Positions 57,630 through 64,000 of a stretch of DNA of 64,000 nt are shown here, piece by piece. The notes below the pieces were generated by a model. The model was not told where the DNA came from. It did not search any database and worked only from the letters and a program-made list of their open reading frames with translations. The position numbers were made by a program, and so were the translations under genes. Positions within the stretch are counted from its first letter, which is position 1; each line of letters starts with the position of its first letter. The DNA lies in NCBI GenBank assembly GCA_019188255.1, contig JAETXT010000002.1, forward strand, positions 992,001-1,056,000. Direction: 5' to 3'. This DNA is from Verticillium longisporum. Its lineage: Eukaryota; Ascomycota; Sordariomycetes; Glomerellales; Plectosphaerellaceae.

Positions 57630-59678
57630 GATGGGCAATATTGAGAGAGAGGCGGACAATGCTTCGTGAGATGACAGACGGGGTTTTGGCTCAGTCGGTC
57701 TCAGGTCAGGTCACAATCCTGTCAGTTCCAGGGCGGACGGACGGGCACTGGTGAAGCAACTTTTGTTCAAGGGACGAGGACAGACAGACGAGACGAGTGT
57801 GAGTTGTCTCTTGTAGGCCTTGTCCAAGGCGGAGGAAAGGAAAATGGAAAATGAGCATCGCTGGCGTCGGCTTGGACACTTGGTTGAGTCGAGGCTGACA
57901 TTGTGGCCTCCGGTGATAACCCGGCGCGGTTGACGAATTGGGGTCAAGCAATCCCGCCGTACCCGCTTTGCAGCGAAGCTTAGACCGACGGAGACGGACC
58001 AAGTTGTGCGAATCATGTGAGGTAAGATGCGTTGGGGTCTCTGGAGAAACCTTCGGGATCCATTGGCACGGCGCGCGTGCCGGCGCACCCAGGCGGCTTT
58101 AAGGGGGCTCGAGAGGTGTCTGAGGAGGGCAGATGAGGGGAAGCTTCGGCTCGTTGGAGGGGGGTCGTTCGGTTGAGGAGGGCGGGGAGGCGCGCTTGGC
58201 TTGCTCGGATCTGCAAGCGGAGCTCCTACGCGTATCGCGAGCGTCGGCGATTGCTTGCTGCTCAATAGAGATGACAATCGATTGTACGTGTGTTAGTGAG
58301 GATCAGTCAGCAACATCTTTGACTCTGACAGTTGATGTGCCATATGTGACGAGAAGAGGTCAGAAAACCACTGGTGGCGGTGGCCAGCGTCAGGTGGTGG
58401 ATGGGCAAGATCCGAGCATGCAAGTCTGTATTCGAGGAACTCACCCCGCCATCAAAAGGCGGGATTGTGCGGAGAGGGCAAGAAAGGAAAGGAGGCCATA
58501 GTCCCCCTTGCCCCTCTTTCTGCGGCCCGCCAACAAGCTCGAAGCGTCGGATATCGGGTTTGAATCGTCCTCGTGGTCATTTGTGGGAGACCAGGGCCAT
58601 ACAGGAGATGGCATGGATGGCTTTGATGCCTGGACGCGATGGAAGGAAATGACAGGGGCAGGAAGGGATGAACAGGATAAGAGTGGAGGATGGAAGATGT
58701 GGAGGACAGGCAACTGGTGATCTGCCGACCCTTGGCTTGGGTTGGGGAGGGGAGAAAGAGAGAGTGAGCGAATTGCCCAGTGGCAGGCCAGCGGTTCTCA
58801 GAGCCTCGGACCCCCTTCTGCCGCTCTCTGGCCATTGGTGGGAACATGGCCATCTCGAGTCCACTCCCGGCTCCGCCAAGCACCGGCTATTCGACATGTT
58901 CGACTGTAGGTAGGTACTCCTGGTACTGTAGGTAGCTCCTAAGTTGAGCTCAGGGAAAGAGAAAGAGAGTAAAGGCGAGGCAGGTGGTGCCTGGACCCTG
59001 TACCCCGGACCTTCTCCAACTGCCATCTCGGCTCCTGCTTTGGATGCTTCGCAGAAGGCACCGACCACTATCGAAAGTCAACCTACCACGCCCATCTCAA
59101 CTCCAACTTCTCCTCATCAAAAACACGCTCAAGGCTAGGAACAGGCCACAGGCCACAGGCCACAGGCCACAGGCCACAGGCCACAGGCCACATCGGGCTA
59201 CTGCACCAAAGCCATGCAACAACGGCCCTCTTCTCCTCATACGATCAGCGCGCCCCTCGACTCGCGCAGGAACTGCCAGGGGCTGTGCTACCCCGTCCAA
59301 TGGCGATGACTCAAGGCCGCAACTCTCTGCACCGATACTCTTCCTTGATCCCCAGACCAACACCCTTGAGCCCTTGTGATGTCCACCCCAGATCTACCTT
59401 CACGAGGTCGTTGAAGATCGATGCGGAGTAGGTTTACCGTTGTCAGCGGCAGCAGCCTTTTTTACCGGAATGAAGTCATTTCTGGATGCTATCCTTGGCC
59501 GCAGACCACGAGGAAGTCAAGGTCTTGGGTAGTAGTCAGGCACAAAAGACTGACATATTAATACCCCCTTTCCCGCCGGTCCCTCGAGATTTTTTTTTTT
59601 AGTTCGAGAACGAGAAGCGTCATTGTCGTTCACGCCCTTCCCCGTCTTCGTGTCTCCGCGACCTTTGTACCTTCCATC
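57630..59678. promoter_or_regulatory. Divergent upstream region of GH31 and GH3 genes
   Basis: About 2 kb with only chance frames (Ser/Pro-rich on the minus strand). A 7 bp minisatellite lies at 59141-59192. A ttttttttt run at 59590-59600 is close to the GH3 start. Confidence 0.45.
59141..59192. repeat. 7 bp minisatellite (acaggcc), seven copies
   Basis: Seven exact acaggcc units plus three bases, about 0.5 kb upstream of the GH3 gene. Confidence 0.97.
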
Positions 59679-62166
59679 ATGAAGTTCACCTTCGCTACCG
59701 GAGCTTCGCTCCTCATGGTGGCCGCTCAGGCCCAGAACTCCTCGTGCGTTCCCGTCTACAAGAACCCGAACGCCGATGTCGATGACCGAGTCTCCGACCT
59801 CCTCAAGCGCATGACTGTCGAGGAGAAGACCGCCCAGCTCATCCAGGGGGATATTCGCGACTACCTCAACATTACCGATGGTCGCTACAACGAGACCGCC
59901 ATGGAGTGGATCGCCACCAAGCGCGCCAACTCTATCTGGACCGGCCTCTTCATGAACCGCACCATGGTCAGCCGTGGAGCCAAGCTCGCCCAAGACTACC
60001 TCGTCAACGAGACGCGGCTTGGTACGTTCTCCTTGGTCTCAATGCAAAGGCCGATTCAAGCGTACTGACCCATCTAGGCATTCCCGCCTTCATCCAGAGC
60101 GAGGGTATTCACGGCTTCCTCGCGATCAATGCCACCATCTTCAACTCTCCAATCGCCCACGGTTGCGCCTTCAACCCCGAGCTCATTGAGAAGATGGGAC
60201 GCGTCATTGGCGTCGAGTCGCGCGCTCTCGGTGTCAACCAGATCTTCGCGCCCGTTGTTGATCTGGCCCGTGAGATGCGCTTCGGTCGTGTCGAGGAGTG
60301 CTACACTGAGGATCCCTACCTGTACGGCTCCCCTATGACTTTTACATGAGAGTCTGGCTGACAGTATTCCAGGGCTGGCGAGTACGGCTACGCCTACGTC
60401 AAGGGGCTCCAGGAAGAGTAAGTGTGTGCCATGGACAATCACTTAGCTGCTTTCGCCCCCCCTGAGCAAGGTGACAACACGGCTCCTGTGCACGGAGGCC
60501 AGAGGGAGCTTCGCACCACATATTTTCCCCCGTTCAAGCGTGCCATTATCGATGCCGATGCCTGGTCCGTCATGAGCTCCTACAACTCATACGATGGTGT
60601 TCCTACCATTGCGGACCACCACCTTCAGGAAGAGATCCTTCGCGAGGAGTGGGGATACAAGAACTACATCATCGTAAGCCAATCTCTCATCTCATGATGC
60701 GGGACATCCCCTCTAATAATATGGTGTTAGTCCGATGCCGGCGGTACCGCTCGTCTTGTCGACGCCTTCAAAGTTTGCGCCGCCGAGCCCTTCGACCACG
60801 AGTGCGTTACGACCAAGACCCTGCCCGCCGGTAACGATGTCGAGATGGGTGGTGGCAAGTACAGCTTCGAGCACATCCCTGAGCTCATCGAGGAGGGCAA
60901 GCTCGACATTGCCACTCTTGACCAGGCTGTCTCTCGTGTTCTCCGCGCCAAGTTCCTGACTGGCCTCTTCGAGACCCCTACACCGCTGTTGACGAGGATG
61001 AGCACTGGGACTACATCAACACAAAGGAGCACAAGGCCCTGGCTCGCGAGATTGATGCCGAATCCATTGTCCTGCTCGAGAACCACGAGAACGTGCTGCC
61101 CATTTCCAAGAAGGCTCACGTTGCTGTCATCGGCCCCATGGGTCACGGCTACGTCAACTACGGTGACTACGTCATTCACGAGGCCATGACCCGTGGTGTG
61201 ACTCCCTTTGAGGGTCTCCGCGATGCCAGCGAGGGCACCGTCACTTTCACTCAGGGTGGTGACCGCTGGTCCAACTCGGATGAGAAGTTCCCTGAGGCCA
61301 TCGCCGCTGCCGAGGCCGCCGATGTCGCCGTTGTTGTCGTCGGCACCTGGTCTCGCGACCAGGATGAGCTTTGGGCCGGTCTCAACGCCACGACTGGTGA
61401 GCACATTGATGTTTCCGACCTCAAGCTCGTCGGCATGATGCCCCGTCTGGTCAAGGCGATTATCAAGACTGGCACCCCCACCGTTGTCGTCTACAGCTCT
61501 GGCAAGCCCATCACCGAGCCTTGGATCTCTGAGGAGGCCGCCGCCCTCGTGCAGATGTTCTACCAGGGTGAAGAGGGTGGTCACGCCCTGGCTGATATTC
61601 TCTACGGCGATGTCAACCCCTCTGGCAAGCTCTCCGTTGCCTTCCCCTACGACATCGGCACCGCACCCGCGTACTACGACCACCTCAACTCGGCCCGCAG
61701 CTGGCCCAACCCTGGTCGCATCTACCCCAACGGTACCCTTGTCTTCGGCAGCAACTACGTCTTCAACAGCCCTCTTCCCATGTATGAGTTCGGTTACGGT
61801 CTCTCCTACAGCGAGTTTGTCTACTCCGGTCTCGAGGTTTCGACCAAGACCCCCTCCGCCGACGAGACGATCACCGTTTCCGTCAACGTTGAGAACAAGG
61901 GCAAGCACGACGGCAAGGAGGTTGTCCAGGTCTACATCAAGGACCTCGTTGCCTCAGTCGATGTGCCCAACATTAAGCTCAAGGGCTTCAAGAAGGTCAA
62001 CATCAAGGCCGGCGAGACCCAGAAGGTTGAGATTGAGCTCGACGTCGGTGAGTGGGGTCTTTGGAACCCCAAGATGGAGTATGTCGTTGAGCCTGGCGAG
62101 TTCCGCATCCTGGTCGGTAGCTCCAGCGCTGATTTCCGTGCCAACACCACGGTCACTGTTGCCTGA
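59679..62166 (+). pseudogene. Secreted GH3 beta-glucosidase-like gene, broken
   Basis: Family GH3 hydrolase with a signal peptide (MKFTFATGASLLMVAAQAQN). Exons 59679-60021, 60078-60321, 60373-60673, 60731-62166; introns 51-57 bp. Motifs: IPAFIQSEGIHGFLAIN, FGRVEECYTEDPYLAGEYGY, nucleophile Asp in YIISDAGGTARLVDAF, C-domain VLLENHENVLPI and a fibronectin-like end (VEPGEFRILVGSSS). Two lesions: an in-frame TAA at 60419-60421, where family members read through into V.A.VKHFA, followed by NH instead of the conserved KH pair; and one missing base in a CCCC run near 60976-60980, after GLFETP. The rest keeps strong codon bias, so decay is recent or the second lesion is a homopolymer error. A GTAAGT at the TAA might mark a former intron now partly deleted. 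Confidence 0.85.
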
Positions 62167-62426
62167 GTTGGGGGCGATCAAGTATATAAAACAGGTGGCC
62201 TGGTTTTGACCAGGTGATGGATGCATAATACTTTTTCTTAATATAAACCGACATGGTCGTTACTATGCCACTAAAGAAGTATTGCCACAACTCAATTCGT
62301 ACTTTCAATGACTCGCCTGCCTCTCACAAGTCAACTAACGCCGCCGATTTTCCTCGCCCTCGTTGAATAATCAGCCTGCCACCATCACAACGCTTCACCA
62401 AACGCCGCCCCTCGTTGAAAAACGAC

Positions 62427-63429
62427 CTAGAAGTTAACCTTTCCGGTGAACTTCTCGTTCTGCACAACCTCGACCCAATAGTTATCGGGGTCCAGCAGGA
62501 AGGCCACATTCTTCATGCGGCCGTCCGTCAGCCTCTTCTTCCAGTTGCAGTTCAGCGACTCGAAGCGCTCGCACGCGGCGTCGAGATCGTCGACTGTGAC
62601 GCAAATGTGGCCGAAGCCCTGCGGCTGGTCGTTGCCGTTGTGGTACTTGAAGTCAGCCTCCTTCTCGGTGCCGTGGTTCCACGTCAGCTCGAGCACGCCC
62701 TGGCGCGTGGCCGTGCCGTCGCCGTCCTTGTTGTAGCCGAGGAAGAAGAGGGTGAAGCTGCTGGACTCGTTCTTGCGCAGCAGGTCCATGCCGAGGACGT
62801 CGCGGTAAAAGGCGAGCGACTTGTCGGCGTCCTTGACGCGCAGCATGGTGTGGTTCATGCGGTAGGTCGACACGTCCGTCTCGGCGATGCCCTCGGTGGC
62901 GGCGACGTCGTTCCACGTGATGAGCTCGACCCAGTAGCCGTCGGCGTCCTTGGCGAAAGCAATGTGGCGCATGCGGCCCTCGGACAGCTTCTTCTGGAAC
63001 TGGTAGCCCGCCTTTTCGATGCGGTCGCACGCCGCCTGGATGTTGTCGACGGCGATGCAGAGGTGGCCGAAGCCGCGGTGGGGCTCGGTGTTGCCGTTGT
63101 TGACGGTGTAGCTGGCGTCGTCCTCGGTGCCGTAGTTGTGCGTCAGCTCGATGAGGCCCTCGCGGTCAAAGACGGAGGCGCCTGCTGAGACGGCCTGGGG
63201 CGAGTCGTAGGCGAGGAAGTAGAGGTCAAACTTGGCCTCGGGCTGGCGGATCATCTTGATGACGGTCATGCCGAGGAGCTCGTAGAACTTGATCGACGCC
63301 TTGGGGTCCTTGACGCGGATCCTGGGGGGTGGTGGTGGTCAGGAGGGGAGAGGTTCGTGCTCAAGATCGGAGGTGGGCTTACATGGAGTGGTTGAACTTG
63401 TAGTTCTTGGGATTCGTGGTGCCTGCCAT
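62427..63429 (-). CDS. glo1: Glyoxalase I (lactoylglutathione lyase), two-domain fungal type
   Basis: Isomerises the methylglyoxal-glutathione adduct to S-lactoylglutathione; cytosolic and metal-dependent. Exons 63429-63383 and 63321-62427, intron 61 bp; the first exon encodes MAGTTNPKNYKFNHSM and joins to IRVKDPKASIKFYELLGMTV. Two tandem glyoxalase domains: the first with LIELTHNYGTED and RGFGHLCIAVDNIQAACDRI, the second with MNHTMLRVKDADKSLAFYRD, LELTWNHGTE and GFGHICVTVDDLDAACERFE. Metal-ligand His and Glu occur in both halves. About 314 residues, the length of the monomeric yeast-type enzyme. The end KFTGKVNF is typical. Confidence 0.95.
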
Positions 63430-64000
63430 GGTTGCGAGCGTGCGAAAGGGTTGCGCTGGAGTTTTTTGTCAGGGACCATATTAGTTTGAGCGTGAGTGAG
63501 ATGGCAGGGACCGACCTGTGTGGATGGTGGGCTTGTTGAGGTGAGCTTGGGTGAGACGTAGTCGTTGTAGGCCGCGAAGAGAGAACATGTACGTAGCAGT
63601 AGCGGTCGTGAAGTGCTATGAAGGGGGCTCAATGGCAGAGTCGGGTGGACAGTGGGCACCTTTTCAGGTGAGATGCGAAACGGAGGGTCCTGCCTTCTTG
63701 TTCGGGTTACAATGCCGAAGGCGCGAGTTTGGGTGTTTGTATGACGTGAGGTACTGGAGCTCCGTTGCGGATACCCCGCAATGAGCTGGTGGTACAGCAC
63801 CAGATAGTATACCGCCGCCACCCATGACGATTACGCTTATATGACTGTTACGTGGAGCAGCTCCTACGAGTCCTCTGACGATCTGAAAGCTGACATTCCA
63901 CGCAATCATCGGCATCGCATCAATGGCGCACCCAAACACTATGCTCCCCGATGCTCCATGACTGTTGAGCAGCTTACCTCAGCAGATAGACTGACGATCT
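63430..64000. other. Upstream region of glyoxalase I
   Basis: No supportable gene; frames here are short and without motifs. It runs to the window edge. Confidence 0.4.

Noticed and set aside
60727..61908. 393-codon minus-strand open frame opposite the GH3 gene
   Set aside because: Antisense shadow of codon-biased GH3 sequence; Val/Gly-rich with no domain.

Overview
The window is nuclear DNA of a filamentous ascomycete, most likely a Sordariomycete. Coding genes carry many 45-100 bp introns with GT..AG ends and CTAAC/CTGAC branch sites, third positions are GC-rich, and a 13 kb AT-rich block has almost no CA/TG dinucleotides, the footprint of repeat-induced point mutation (RIP). I cannot name the genus.

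Left part (1-23.4 kb): a Zn2Cys6 transcription factor cut by the left edge; a GH2 beta-mannosidase with a reading-frame break; a cytochrome b5-FMN (L-lactate dehydrogenase-like) flavoprotein; a decayed copia retrotransposon relic; an MFS sugar transporter; a serine carboxypeptidase with a probable GPI signal; a non-coding snoRNA host gene with one box C/D snoRNA in each of its introns (13.5-15.0 kb); an Fpg-type DNA glycosylase; a small cupin; a VIVID/ENVOY-type LOV blue-light photoreceptor; and an Nse2/Mms21 SUMO ligase.

Middle part (23.6-50.8 kb): a complete N-acetylglucosamine (GlcNAc) catabolic cluster: hexokinase-family kinase (hxk3-like), GlcN6P deaminase (dam1-like), Ndt80/PhoG regulator (ron1-like), GlcNAc6P deacetylase (dac1-like) and GH3-GNAT beta-N-acetylglucosaminidase (nag3-like). 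Together they would release GlcNAc from chitin fragments, phosphorylate it, deacetylate it to GlcN6P and deaminate it to fructose-6-P, under a linked regulator. The cluster is split between ron1 and dac1 by the RIP-saturated island at about 31.9-44.8 kb. That island holds a full-length LTR retrotransposon (36901-44438, 289 bp LTRs) apparently nested in an older element.

Right part (50.8-64 kb): gene-poor DNA with a 15 bp minisatellite, a small Cys-rich protein, an intron-containing tRNA-Leu(CAA), a GH31 alpha-xylosidase, a divergent secreted GH3 gene that is broken (in-frame stop plus frameshift), and a two-domain glyoxalase I.

Exon coordinates were worked out by hand from reading frame, splice signals and family motifs. 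Start codons are the least certain part. rRNA complementarities of the snoRNAs and remarks on known families rest on memory, not on searches.
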